This document shows, piece by piece, positions 53,975 through 62,067 of a DNA stretch of 64,000 nucleotides; within the stretch, counting starts at the first letter, position 1, and each line of letters begins with the position of its first letter. Location: contig JBGPHC010000020.1 in assembly GCA_041484195.1 (NCBI GenBank), positions 1 through 64,000 on the forward strand. Direction: 5' to 3'. Under the pieces are notes generated by a model, which had not been told where the DNA came from, searched no databases, and saw nothing but the letters and a program-made list of their open reading frames with translations. Source of the stretch: PSRI01 sp041484195. Lineage in GTDB: Bacteria; Bacteroidota; Bacteroidia; Chitinophagales; Chitinophagaceae. The position numbers were made by a program, and so were the translations under genes.

Positions 53975-54751
53975 CTATCCCCGCTCCCTTCTCCAAACGC
54001 TATAGCCAAAACCCAGCCCCAGGAATAAACCGAACCAGAGTACGGAATGAATTAATACTTTCTGCAAAGTATCTTGTGGCAGGCCAGGGTTCTTGAAATA
54101 GGCCAGCATGCCATACATATAAGGGTAGTAATCAATATGCTCCCATTGCCGGATGATGAAGCCAGCGATCAGCAGACCCAGCCCCATCGCCATGGGTACA
54201 ATAAAATTCCTGAACCGGAGGCTGAGGAAATACTGAATACCGATGATGCCCAAAATAGCAACAAACATTCGTCCAGACAATAGCAGCATCTTCATCAGGG
54301 GTATCGGGGTAGAATAAAAATTGTACTTGGGCCTGGCAAGATTGATGGCCAAACCGCTAAGAATAATAAATACATTGAACAGGATGAAGCATAGCAGTAT
54401 CATCACCAGCATTACGATCAGCTTGGAAAAAAATATGTCGGCATAGGTTCTGGGTGAAGCATATACCTGTTTCCAGGTATTATTTCTGTATTCAATTTGA
54501 ATTACGAGTCCTGTTACTAAAATGATATAGACCACGAGCAGGAAGGCAGAAGCCACTTCCCAGTTCTCATTGATAAATATGTTCCAAACATCGGCCTTAT
54601 ATCTCGGTACAAATACGTCAGGCCTTGCCACGCATTTTATGAAATTTATGACGGGCACAAAAGCTGCACCGAGTAGTGTAAGCCAGAAGGCAGCCGTTCT
54701 TTTTGTTTTTAAAAATTCGCCGCTTGTGTTGCTGAGAAATTTCGCCGCCAT
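53975..54751 (-). CDS. ABC-2 type transporter permease
   Basis: This 258-residue protein has six membrane segments (about 20-40, 65-85, 105-130, 145-170, 178-198, 228-248) in the ABC-2/NatB arrangement, with the long cytoplasmic N-terminus typical of these permeases. It starts 3 bases after the end of the ATPase gene at 54755-55666 and forms a transporter with it. Such pairs next to a YtrA-type regulator commonly export antimicrobial peptides or other amphiphiles; the substrate is unknown. Confidence 0.85.
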   Translation of the reverse strand: MAAKFLSNTSGEFLKTKRTAAFWLTLLGAAFVPVINFIKCVARPDVFVPRYKADVWNIFINENWEVASAFLLVVYIILVTGLVIQIEYRNNTWKQVYASPRTYADIFFSKLIVMLVMILLCFILFNVFIILSGLAINLARPKYNFYSTPIPLMKMLLLSGRMFVAILGIIGIQYFLSLRFRNFIVPMAMGLGLLIAGFIIRQWEHIDYYPYMYGMLAYFKNPGLPQDTLQKVLIHSVLWFGLFLGLGFGYSVWRRERG

Positions 54752-54754
54752 GAT

Positions 54755-55666
54755 TTATTCAGATGTGATTTGAATGAATAAATTTTCCAGGTCATTCTGA
54801 GCGACCGCCATTTGGTACACTTCCACGCCTCCATTCACCAGAATGCGGTTCATCTGTGCTACTTGTTCTTTGCTTTCGAACTCCAGCCCTATCCGGCTGC
54901 CATTTATATTTTTTATACGATATCCTGCGCCGAGCAGATCAGCTGCCTGCTTCGTATTGCTAACCTCTATTTCGATGGCCGACTGTTTTGATTTAAGGAG
55001 GTGCAATTGGTCAAGGGAGCCCTGGAACAAGAGTTGACCTTTATGTATGATGCCTGCATGGGTGGCCATTTTCTGCACTTCGCTCAATAGATGGCTGGAT
55101 ACGATAATTGTTTTCCCATGTTGAGCGTTTAGGCCCCTGATCAATTCCCTGGTTTCAATGATCCCGCTCGGATCCAGGCCATTGGTGGGTTCATCCAGGA
55201 TGAGTAAGGCGGGATCGTTCAGCAAGGCCAAGCCGATGGCTAAGCGCTGTTTCATTCCGAAGGAGTAGTCTTTGGCTTTCTTGCGTTGAGCAGCAGTCAG
55301 TCTCACCATCTCCAATACCTGGTCAATCCTTTTCCTGTCGCACCCATAGGTCTTCCTTAATATTTCCAGATTTTCGCGGCCAGTGAGGTGACCATACAAT
55401 GAAGGCTGTTCAATGAGCGCGCCCACCTGTTGGAGGATGGAAATGCGGTTTTTTGAAAACTCTTTGCCGAATATTTCAATCTTTCCACCATCAGTCTTTA
55501 ATAATCCCAGTAATAGACGAATGGTAGTGGTTTTCCCAGCTCCATTGGGACCAAGGAAACCATACACGCTTCCTGCAGGTACCCGCAGGTCAAGCCCGTC
55601 GGGGACTCTCTCGCCCTTTCGGAATTCATGAGAAAGATTTTGAGTTTCTATGATGTAGTTACTCAT
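54755..55666 (-). CDS. ABC transporter ATP-binding protein
   Basis: This is a 303-residue ATPase. Walker A is GPNGAGKT (residues 39-46), the signature is YSFGMKQRLAIG (about 133-144), and Walker B is LLILDEPTNGLDP (about 154-166). The C-terminal extension of about 80 residues is of the type found in bacitracin/lantibiotic exporters (BcrA-like). It pairs with the permease immediately downstream. Its neighbours upstream are a 58-residue membrane protein, an envelope protein and the GntR regulator, so it is probably the second transporter of one regulated operon. Confidence 0.9.
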   Translation of the reverse strand: MSNYIIETQNLSHEFRKGERVPDGLDLRVPAGSVYGFLGPNGAGKTTTIRLLLGLLKTDGGKIEIFGKEFSKNRISILQQVGALIEQPSLYGHLTGRENLEILRKTYGCDRKRIDQVLEMVRLTAAQRKKAKDYSFGMKQRLAIGLALLNDPALLILDEPTNGLDPSGIIETRELIRGLNAQHGKTIIVSSHLLSEVQKMATHAGIIHKGQLLFQGSLDQLHLLKSKQSAIEIEVSNTKQAADLLGAGYRIKNINGSRIGLEFESKEQVAQMNRILVNGGVEVYQMAVAQNDLENLFIQITSE

Positions 55667-55690
55667 GACTCGACTGTGGTATTAGAGAAA

Positions 55691-55867
55691 TTATTCGGGC
55701 AGGAATAAAATATGCGGTTCATGGCTTACGACAGGAAGAGGCGCATTTGTACCAGAAGGCGTTGTGGCTTTTTCAACACGTGAAAAACTTTCGAGCCTGG
55801 AATATATGGCGAAGAAAAGGCAGAGTATTGTAGCCAACATCAATATGCCTGATAAATTCTTTTTCAT
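55691..55867 (-). CDS. small single-pass membrane protein (58 residues)
   Basis: The ATG at 55867 opens a 58-codon frame ending in TAA at 55691-55693. It begins MKKNLSG, has one hydrophobic helix (about residues 7-21) and a polar tail ending in LFLPE. It fills the gap between the envelope protein gene (25 bases upstream) and the ABC ATPase gene (24 bases downstream), in the same direction and with typical operon spacing, which supports a real gene. No family recognised. Because of its size it is easily missed. Confidence 0.6.
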   Translation of the reverse strand: MKKNLSGILMLATILCLFFAIYSRLESFSRVEKATTPSGTNAPLPVVSHEPHILFLPE

Positions 55868-55892
55868 AAAACAGGTATTAAAATTGTTTTAG

Positions 55893-56567
55893 TTAATGGT
55901 TGTTTTTTTCTATGAAAGTCTTCAGGGTTTTACCGTCCACTTCCAGCCTGGAACTATCTGATAAATTCACCATTCCAATTTCTTCCAAATGGCCCTGATC
56001 CATTGTAAATCTGGACTTCTGATTAAGCTGGAGGTTCAGCTTGCGCACTATGCCGTCATCTTGCAGGTGGATTTCGGAATCATTGTCAGCCACAACGGTC
56101 AACGAATCAATGGTGGCGTTTATATACAGTCCGCTTGCCACTGCATGTGCGTTGATCCATTTCCAACCCTGTTCTCCCAATCCCATGTCACTATTATTTA
56201 ATGAAAGATTGATGGAAGAGGGGCAAAATATGGTGGCATTAGCGTAGGCTCTTTCGCCTGAATATTTGCCGGCGGGTTTGATATACAATGTACCGTCTTT
56301 AACAGTATAGCTCATCTCGGTTCTGTCGTTGCGGTTGGTTCTCAGAAGAAAACTGTCTGAAGGCACCAGGGAAATACCATTACAGTTTTCAATGCTGATG
56401 GTATTGAACTTATCCAGTTGTTTTGAATTATTGTTTGATTCATCCAGCTGTGCCTGGGTTATAAAATCTCCTTTCTTATACTTCGCATAAAGCGCCAGGT
56501 CAGTGGCTGTAAATAAGGCAAACACCAGGAGTGCTAATGCTAATATTATCTTGTTACTTTTTTTCAT
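55893..56567 (-). CDS. hypothetical exported beta-solenoid-like protein (GIN domain-like)
   Basis: This encodes 224 residues. Residues 1-27 form a signal anchor (MKKSNK start). From about 50 onward there are short repeating strands with Asn, Ser and Asp turns: LSLNNSDMGLG, GLYINATIDSLTVVADNDSEIHLQ and LNLQLNQKSRFTMDQ. This pattern matches DUF2807/GIN domains, which are beta-solenoids of the Bacteroidota envelope with no known activity. It sits between the GntR regulator (17 bases upstream) and the 58-residue gene, clearly in the operon. It may be a sensor or effector for envelope stress. Confidence 0.7.
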   Translation of the reverse strand: MKKSNKIILALALLVFALFTATDLALYAKYKKGDFITQAQLDESNNNSKQLDKFNTISIENCNGISLVPSDSFLLRTNRNDRTEMSYTVKDGTLYIKPAGKYSGERAYANATIFCPSSINLSLNNSDMGLGEQGWKWINAHAVASGLYINATIDSLTVVADNDSEIHLQDDGIVRKLNLQLNQKSRFTMDQGHLEEIGMVNLSDSSRLEVDGKTLKTFIEKNNH

Positions 56568-56584
56568 GTTCGATGTTTATGACC

Positions 56585-56956
56585 TTAGGAGAAATTTTGT
56601 TTTACGAATGATTCAAATTTGGGCTTGAGTTCTTCCACCTCCATATCAAGCAGGTACATATTCCTGAATAAACCCGGGAGATCTTTTTGCGTGAATTCCT
56701 CTTTTCGGTAGGCGATGGCATGCTTTACTGCGTCGGGCGACACAAAAAAACCTATCCCGCGCTGGTTATGAATAATTTGCTGTTGCTGAAGGAAATCGTA
56801 TGTGCGCATTACGGTATTGGGGTTGACTTCCAATTGCACAGCGAGTTCTCTGACCGATGGTATGCGTTCTTCCGGCTTCCATTCTTTCAGAAGGATCTTC
56901 TCGCAAACATAGTCGGCGATCTGCAGGTATATAGCTTGAGTATCTTTGAATTGCAT
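56585..56956 (-). CDS. GntR family regulator, YtrA subfamily
   Basis: This is a 123-residue protein with an N-terminal winged helix (IADYVCEKILL, then ERIPSVRELAVQLEVNPNTVMRTY split across residues 28-51) and a short two-helix tail, which is the YtrA subfamily layout. Such regulators usually repress an operon containing their own gene and ABC transporters, released by cell-wall antibiotics or another ligand. The gene lies inside a run with two ABC transporters. A perfect palindrome at 58614-58637 in front of the first gene is the likely binding site. Confidence 0.9.
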   Translation of the reverse strand: MQFKDTQAIYLQIADYVCEKILLKEWKPEERIPSVRELAVQLEVNPNTVMRTYDFLQQQQIIHNQRGIGFFVSPDAVKHAIAYRKEEFTQKDLPGLFRNMYLLDMEVEELKPKFESFVKQNFS

Positions 56957-56981
56957 GATTTGAATTTTTAGAAAGTTTGGA

Positions 56982-57755
56982 TCATATCTCCTTTTCCCTG
57001 AGCCTGAAATAAGCGGCCACCCAAAAAACCGGCACCCAGATATACTTAAGCAGGAACAGCCAAGTGTCTTCCACCCATTGGTCCAACTTGTATATTTTCA
57101 CCTGCTTCGTTTCATAGACTGCGAAACTTGCGAGTCCCCGCATTCCTGCGTTATGTGGAATTAGATTGCGCTGCATAAAATTTACATATAACCCGAAGAG
57201 AAGGAAGAATACCAGGCCAGCCAGGGCCGTTTTGATGAAACTGTATTTTTCAAAATATACGGACCCCAGTAAGAATAATGCCTGCAAGGCGAAAAATACA
57301 TACATGGCGGCTTTCATGCCTTCATTCCAATGAGGAATCCTTTTCACTGAATACCCGGGTTTCATTTCAAGGACTATCAATGTGATTGGCTGTATGATAT
57401 AAAAACACGCGAAATAAAAAGTGGTGAACAGGATGGTGGAATAAAATATCCCGCATATGAGTTTCTCCAGGTGGGTTGCAGGAACGGAAAGCCAATAAAT
57501 CCCTTTGGGCCTGTCGCCCAGCGCTCCGAATGTGATACTGGCGAAGATCAACCCGGTTATGAAGAGTCCTACAAAAAATATTACATAGGTCTCAACCTCA
57601 TCATAATTAGGGCCGCTGGTCCAGGTCCAAATGAAGAAGACAATGGCCATCAATCCGAAAACTGCCAATATGGAGAGCATGTAGAGTTTGACATTGTCAA
57701 ACCACTGTTTCTTGATAAGCAGCCAGAGTCTTGAAAAACTAAATGCATTATTCAT
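56982..57755 (-). CDS. ABC transporter permease (ABC-2-like)
   Basis: This 257-residue protein has six hydrophobic segments (about 24-45, 60-80, 103-125, 150-167, 176-195, 235-250). The first helix follows a LWLLIKKQWFDN stretch, as in permeases paired with YtrB-like ATPases. It starts 14 bases after the ATPase gene at 57770-58600 and precedes the GntR gene by 25 bases. Its sequence is unlike that of the second permease, so the operon has two different transporters. The substrate is unknown. Confidence 0.8.
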   Translation of the reverse strand: MNNAFSFSRLWLLIKKQWFDNVKLYMLSILAVFGLMAIVFFIWTWTSGPNYDEVETYVIFFVGLFITGLIFASITFGALGDRPKGIYWLSVPATHLEKLICGIFYSTILFTTFYFACFYIIQPITLIVLEMKPGYSVKRIPHWNEGMKAAMYVFFALQALFLLGSVYFEKYSFIKTALAGLVFFLLFGLYVNFMQRNLIPHNAGMRGLASFAVYETKQVKIYKLDQWVEDTWLFLLKYIWVPVFWVAAYFRLREKEI

Positions 57756-57769
57756 GGTAGATATCTTTA

Positions 57770-58600
57770 TCAGTTAAATACAGATTGAATAGAATCACGA
57801 TTGGTGACGATTGCCTTATAGAGCATTTCCAGGTCAAGTTTGCTTTCTTCGCCTCCAGTGTTGCGGGTTATGATGGCATTACCCTTCAGTGAACTTTCGC
57901 TGTAGATGGCGGATTTCACTTCTTCCTGATCGAAAGAAATTTTGAAATTGAGCCTGCTGGTAATTTGTTCTACGGTCTGGTCGAAAAGTATGCGGCCTTC
58001 ATCAATTATAGTAATGCGGTCGATCACGTTCTCGAGGTCTTTTACCTGGTGCGTGCTGATGATAACACATTTGTCTTCGTCGAGGGCGCCTGCCATTACT
58101 TTGCGGAACTGGCTCTTACTCATTATATCCAAACCGTTGGTAGGTTCATCCATCAGTAGCAGGGAAGTGTTGCAGGCCAGACCAAAACTGATCAATGCTT
58201 TTTTCTTTTGTCCATAACTCATGTCCTGGATGGTCGCATCCGTGGGAATCTCAAATTCACGTATATACCGGTTGAATTGTTCCTGGCTGAAGCGCGGATA
58301 AAAAGGTGCATTATATGATACCAGGTTAGTGAGACTGATATTGGGCAGATAGAATTCCTCTGCTACCATGAACACTTTCTGTAAGAAACCCGGTTCCCTT
58401 TTGCCGGGAATATGCCCCATCACTTGCACAGCACCCTGGTCGGGAAAAAGCAGACCACCGATATTTCTAAGTAAAGTGGACTTGCCGGTGCCGTTTTTTC
58501 CTAATAATCCATAAATATGACCCGATTTGAGGTCCAGGCTGAGACCTGTGAAAACCTTTTTCCTGCGATAGGCAAAATGCAGATTTTGAATGGATATCAT
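57770..58600 (-). CDS. ABC transporter ATP-binding protein (YtrB-like)
   Basis: This is a 276-residue ATPase. Walker A is GKNGTGKS (residues 34-41), the signature is MSYGQKKKALIS (about 129-140), and Walker B is LLLMDEPTNGLD (about 147-158). The C-terminal 60 residues are of the YtrB/NatA type. It is the first gene of the minus-strand operon. The ATG at 58600 lies 14 bases downstream of the palindromic operator and 39 bases from the TATATTTG box. Confidence 0.9.
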   Translation of the reverse strand: MISIQNLHFAYRRKKVFTGLSLDLKSGHIYGLLGKNGTGKSTLLRNIGGLLFPDQGAVQVMGHIPGKREPGFLQKVFMVAEEFYLPNISLTNLVSYNAPFYPRFSQEQFNRYIREFEIPTDATIQDMSYGQKKKALISFGLACNTSLLLMDEPTNGLDIMSKSQFRKVMAGALDEDKCVIISTHQVKDLENVIDRITIIDEGRILFDQTVEQITSRLNFKISFDQEEVKSAIYSESSLKGNAIITRNTGGEESKLDLEMLYKAIVTNRDSIQSVFN

Positions 58601-58613
58601 TGCTTAGTGCTTT

Positions 58614-58637
58614 AGTGTACTATTGTATTAGTACACT
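58614..58637 (-). promoter_or_regulatory. GntR/YtrA operator
   Basis: AGTGTACTA and TAGTACACT form a perfect 9-bp inverted repeat with the spacer TTGTAT. It lies between the promoter -7 box (58639-58646) and the first gene, so a bound dimer would block transcription start. The GTAC-containing half-sites fit YtrA-type regulators, one of which is encoded in the operon. Confidence 0.75.
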
Positions 58638-58638
58638 A

Positions 58639-58646
58639 CAAATATA
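58639..58646 (-). promoter_or_regulatory. -7 box of the ABC transporter operon
   Basis: The minus strand reads TATATTTG, an exact match to TAnnTTTG, one base upstream of the operator. The -33 element is not clear. Confidence 0.6.
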
Positions 58647-58707
58647 ATACAAGAATTGATAGTTCCTATTATTTTATCGGAAATTTTTAAAAAAAATTTA
58701 TGGAGCA

Positions 58708-58740
58708 CAAAAATGGGTCCCGCGAAATTGGCCGGAACCC
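58708..58740 (-). terminator. terminator after the M16 protease gene
   Basis: On the minus strand GGGTTCC (58740-58734) pairs with GGGACCC (58721-58715) with one G-U, followed by a T-rich stretch (58713-58708). It lies just after the stop at 58762. Confidence 0.55.
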
Positions 58741-58761
58741 CTTGAAGATCATACGGAATAG

Positions 58762-61700
58762 CTATTTTATTTTGAATCGTATGCTCCCATTGGTCTTGAG
58801 GTCGGAATCCACCCTGACCTGGTAGACTTTCCCGTCGGCACTCACCCTCATATATGCGGTATTAGGCGGAACAGAACCAAGGTTATCGGCAAACATGACG
58901 AGTTCATTGGTCTGGCCCTTCTCGGCCGTCAGCTTAATGGAATATGGCTTATCGGTCAACTTGTACTTCGAAAGTATTTTATTGCCATTGAAATAGAGTG
59001 TCACTTCATCTCCGTCAACCTCTGCATTGTCGTAAAGATCAACTTTGATTTCCGGACTGGTCAGTTGAATGGTTTCCACCACCCTGTTATTTCGGTTAGC
59101 CGTAGTGGTGGCAGCGTCTGCATAATTTTCGGGCATCATCACCGCGGTGAATCGATTTTTCCCGGCCAATAATAACCGGGCTGCTTCCTGCAAATCTTTC
59201 ACAGTCAGCTTGTCGATATATTGTTCATAATTTACGAACCTGTCTATATTCTCACCTTCCACTTTTGCGCTAATCAGGTGATTCATCCAGGGACCGTTCT
59301 GTTTGATTTCTTCTTTGTATGCTTCCCGCCATTGCTGTTTCACCTTGTCCAGGTTTTTTTGCGAAGGGCCATTCTTCATGATGTCATCCACCTCATTTTG
59401 CATTGCCTTCAGGAGTGTATCCACTTTTTCGGGTCCGCAGGGTAATTGCACCACGAACTGGTAACTTGGGTAAGGCGTTTTTTCCAACCCACCAAATATT
59501 CCGCCCCCATAAATGCCCTGGATCTTTTCCCGCAACTCCTCAATGACACGGATATTCAGGACTTCGGTTATTGCCCTCGCCTTTAATTCGAGATCTTCGC
59601 TATAAGGCACTTCACCTGAATAGAAAGTTAGTATCAGACTCTTTTCATCCTGGCCCTTATAAACATTCATTTTTTTCCTGCCATTGATAGGCCTCACTTT
59701 CTGGTCCACATAATTGGTCTTTTTGGAAGTAGCCGGCAGGCTCGCGATATAAGTCTTAATGAGTGGTAGAATAGAATCTCTCTTGAAGCTCCCTACAAAA
59801 ACAAAATTCATTCCACTCAGGTCGCCCAGTCTTTCCTTATAGATATGGAAGGCCCTGTCTAAATTCACTTTTTCAAAATACGACGATTTGGGTACCGCGA
59901 TCGGCGCAAGGGGGTTACCATTATATAGTGTGTTCATTACCGTATCAATAAAAGCCGCCTGTGGGTTCGCTCCAATCAAGGCGTATTGCGATTTGTTTTT
60001 CTGAATGAATGATTTGAACAGGGAAGTATCTTTCCTGGGCTCTGTAAATTTGAGATAGGCAAGTTGGAACATGGTCTCAAGGTCCTTCACAGTGGAACTT
60101 CCGCTCATGCCTTCCTTATCGGCAATCAATATAGGATTCGCGGAAACTGATTTGCCCGAAAGAACCTTTTGAAGGTCTGTGGGAGAAAATTCTCCGAAGC
60201 CCATTGCGTTCACCACATTGGAAGCATAGGCGGCATTATACTTGTCAGCCACACCATAATTACTCGTTCCTCCATATCTGGAAGCTGACATCAATATCTG
60301 ATCATTCTTAAAATCGGTTGGTTTGAGCGTAACGGTGATTCCGTTGGATAGTTTCAGTTCCGTTGTGCCTGTCTTTGCGTCCCGGGTCTCAGATATCACC
60401 ATGCCCGGCCTGGGTTTTGTTTTGAGTAGCTGGCTTGCAATTACTTTCTCTTCATAAGGCTTGATATCCTTTTTTTCAACCTGAGCAATTCCGATCAGCA
60501 AATCCCCGCCTGTCGGGAGTTGCACATCCGCTTTTTCAGGACCCATCAGGTAGGCGAAGTAATCCTGCTGGCCTTTCAACTTATCAGCTACACCATTCAC
60601 CTCCTGCAAGGTGATGGTTGGAACAAAATTCTGCACCAGGTAATATTCCTTTTCAATGCCCGGGATTGGTTCCTGCTGCAGGAAATTCCGGATGAATTCT
60701 TCCACGTACAAATAAGATTCCGTCTTGTCACGGTCATTGTACATCCTCTCATAGGAAGCCGTCATGCTTTTTTTAGCTCTTTCCAATTCCGCATCCGTGA
60801 ATCCAAATCGTTTCACTCTTTCCACTTCCTCAACCGCTGCCTGGAGCGCCCTGGCTGGTGGCTGATCTCCGGAACCCGCGGATACGCTAAAATTTTCGAA
60901 TCCCCTTGCAAAGCCTCCAAAACTGGCATTGGCAAACACGAAAGGAGGATTTTCTTTTTGTGTCAGTTCCTGCATGCGACGGTTCAGCATCGTAGTAAAT
61001 AAATCCTTCACCAGGTCCTTCCTGTAGTCACCATAAGTAACCGATGGTATTTGTTTGTAGGCGGGATATTCCAGCCCGGTCTGATAACGGACGGATTCCT
61101 TGTCGGTGGTCACCAATGCGTCACTGGAATCATAAGCGGGCACACTGGCGTATTTACGCTCGCGTTCGTTAGGCGGATTCGTTAAACCACTGAAATGTTT
61201 CCTGATCATAGCTTCGGCATCTTCTACCTTAATATCTCCCACCACGAGCACGGCCATCAGGTCGGGCCGGTACCAATCGTGATAAAACCTGCGTATGACA
61301 TCATATTTGAAAGTCTTGATGATACTGTCTTTCCCAATCGGAAGGCGGTCGGCATACAGGGAACCCTTGAACAATTTGGGTAATATCTTTTTGAACATTC
61401 TTTCATTGGCTCCTTTTCCCAACCGGCTTTCTTCCAGGATGATCGGCCTTTCGCCATCGATATCATCATCTTTATAAGTCACATTATGCGCCCAGTCTTC
61501 CAATACCTGGAATCCCTTTTCAAGATTGTCGGGTTTGTCGGTGGGGATTGGCAATATATATACCGTTTCGTCGAAGCTCGTGTAGGCATTAAGGTCATTC
61601 CCGAAACCCACTCCTATATCCTGCAGAAAAGAAACGATCTCATTTTTTTTGAAATTTTTTGTCCCGTTAAAGGCCATATGTTCCGCCATATGCGCCAAAC

Positions 61701-61944
61701 CCAACTGGTCAGGGTCTTCACAGATCGAACCCGCGTTGACAACCAAACGAAGCTCCACTTTTTGTTCAGGCTTCGGATTGTTCATGATATAATAGGTCAG
61801 CCCATTGGCTAATTTGCCCGTGTGTAAATGAAGGTTAAGTGGCATTTTGTCGTTGAGATCATATTGTGCCTGTAGCCAAAGAGTGCTGGTGATCATGACT
61901 ACCACAACGAGTAATGCCTTCCTCTTAAAAGTTTGCCAACTCAT
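58762..61944 (-). CDS. M16 family zinc metalloprotease (insulinase type)
   Basis: This 1,060-residue exported protein has a signal peptide (1-26, ending LQA). It contains two M16 halves. The first carries the inverted zinc motif HMAEH (His85, Glu88, His89) in LAHMAEHMAFNGT and the distal Glu further on. The second is inactive-like but keeps the fold (about 540-930). A short C-terminal domain (about 960-1060) with beta strands follows. Members such as PqqL-like peptidases cleave peptides in the periplasm. The long two-half form is common in Bacteroidota. A canonical promoter lies upstream and the gene is divergent from maeB. Confidence 0.9.
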   Translation of the reverse strand: MSWQTFKRKALLVVVVMITSTLWLQAQYDLNDKMPLNLHLHTGKLANGLTYYIMNNPKPEQKVELRLVVNAGSICEDPDQLGLAHMAEHMAFNGTKNFKKNEIVSFLQDIGVGFGNDLNAYTSFDETVYILPIPTDKPDNLEKGFQVLEDWAHNVTYKDDDIDGERPIILEESRLGKGANERMFKKILPKLFKGSLYADRLPIGKDSIIKTFKYDVIRRFYHDWYRPDLMAVLVVGDIKVEDAEAMIRKHFSGLTNPPNERERKYASVPAYDSSDALVTTDKESVRYQTGLEYPAYKQIPSVTYGDYRKDLVKDLFTTMLNRRMQELTQKENPPFVFANASFGGFARGFENFSVSAGSGDQPPARALQAAVEEVERVKRFGFTDAELERAKKSMTASYERMYNDRDKTESYLYVEEFIRNFLQQEPIPGIEKEYYLVQNFVPTITLQEVNGVADKLKGQQDYFAYLMGPEKADVQLPTGGDLLIGIAQVEKKDIKPYEEKVIASQLLKTKPRPGMVISETRDAKTGTTELKLSNGITVTLKPTDFKNDQILMSASRYGGTSNYGVADKYNAAYASNVVNAMGFGEFSPTDLQKVLSGKSVSANPILIADKEGMSGSSTVKDLETMFQLAYLKFTEPRKDTSLFKSFIQKNKSQYALIGANPQAAFIDTVMNTLYNGNPLAPIAVPKSSYFEKVNLDRAFHIYKERLGDLSGMNFVFVGSFKRDSILPLIKTYIASLPATSKKTNYVDQKVRPINGRKKMNVYKGQDEKSLILTFYSGEVPYSEDLELKARAITEVLNIRVIEELREKIQGIYGGGIFGGLEKTPYPSYQFVVQLPCGPEKVDTLLKAMQNEVDDIMKNGPSQKNLDKVKQQWREAYKEEIKQNGPWMNHLISAKVEGENIDRFVNYEQYIDKLTVKDLQEAARLLLAGKNRFTAVMMPENYADAATTTANRNNRVVETIQLTSPEIKVDLYDNAEVDGDEVTLYFNGNKILSKYKLTDKPYSIKLTAEKGQTNELVMFADNLGSVPPNTAYMRVSADGKVYQVRVDSDLKTNGSIRFKIK

Positions 61945-61963
61945 GGTTCAATAATTTTGTTTC

Positions 61964-61994
61964 CAAATATAAGTAAAGCTGGCATCCTTCTCAA
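61964..61994 (-). promoter_or_regulatory. promoter of the M16 protease gene
   Basis: On the minus strand TTG (61994-61992), then 20 bases, then TATATTTG (61971-61964). This is an excellent match to the Bacteroidota consensus, with a leader of only about 15 bases to the ATG at 61944. Confidence 0.65.
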
Positions 61995-62067
61995 CTCATT
62001 CAACAAATTCTGAAATAAGCCATGAAATCGCTTTTAGTTATATTGCAGCACCTTATCTTAGAGATAT

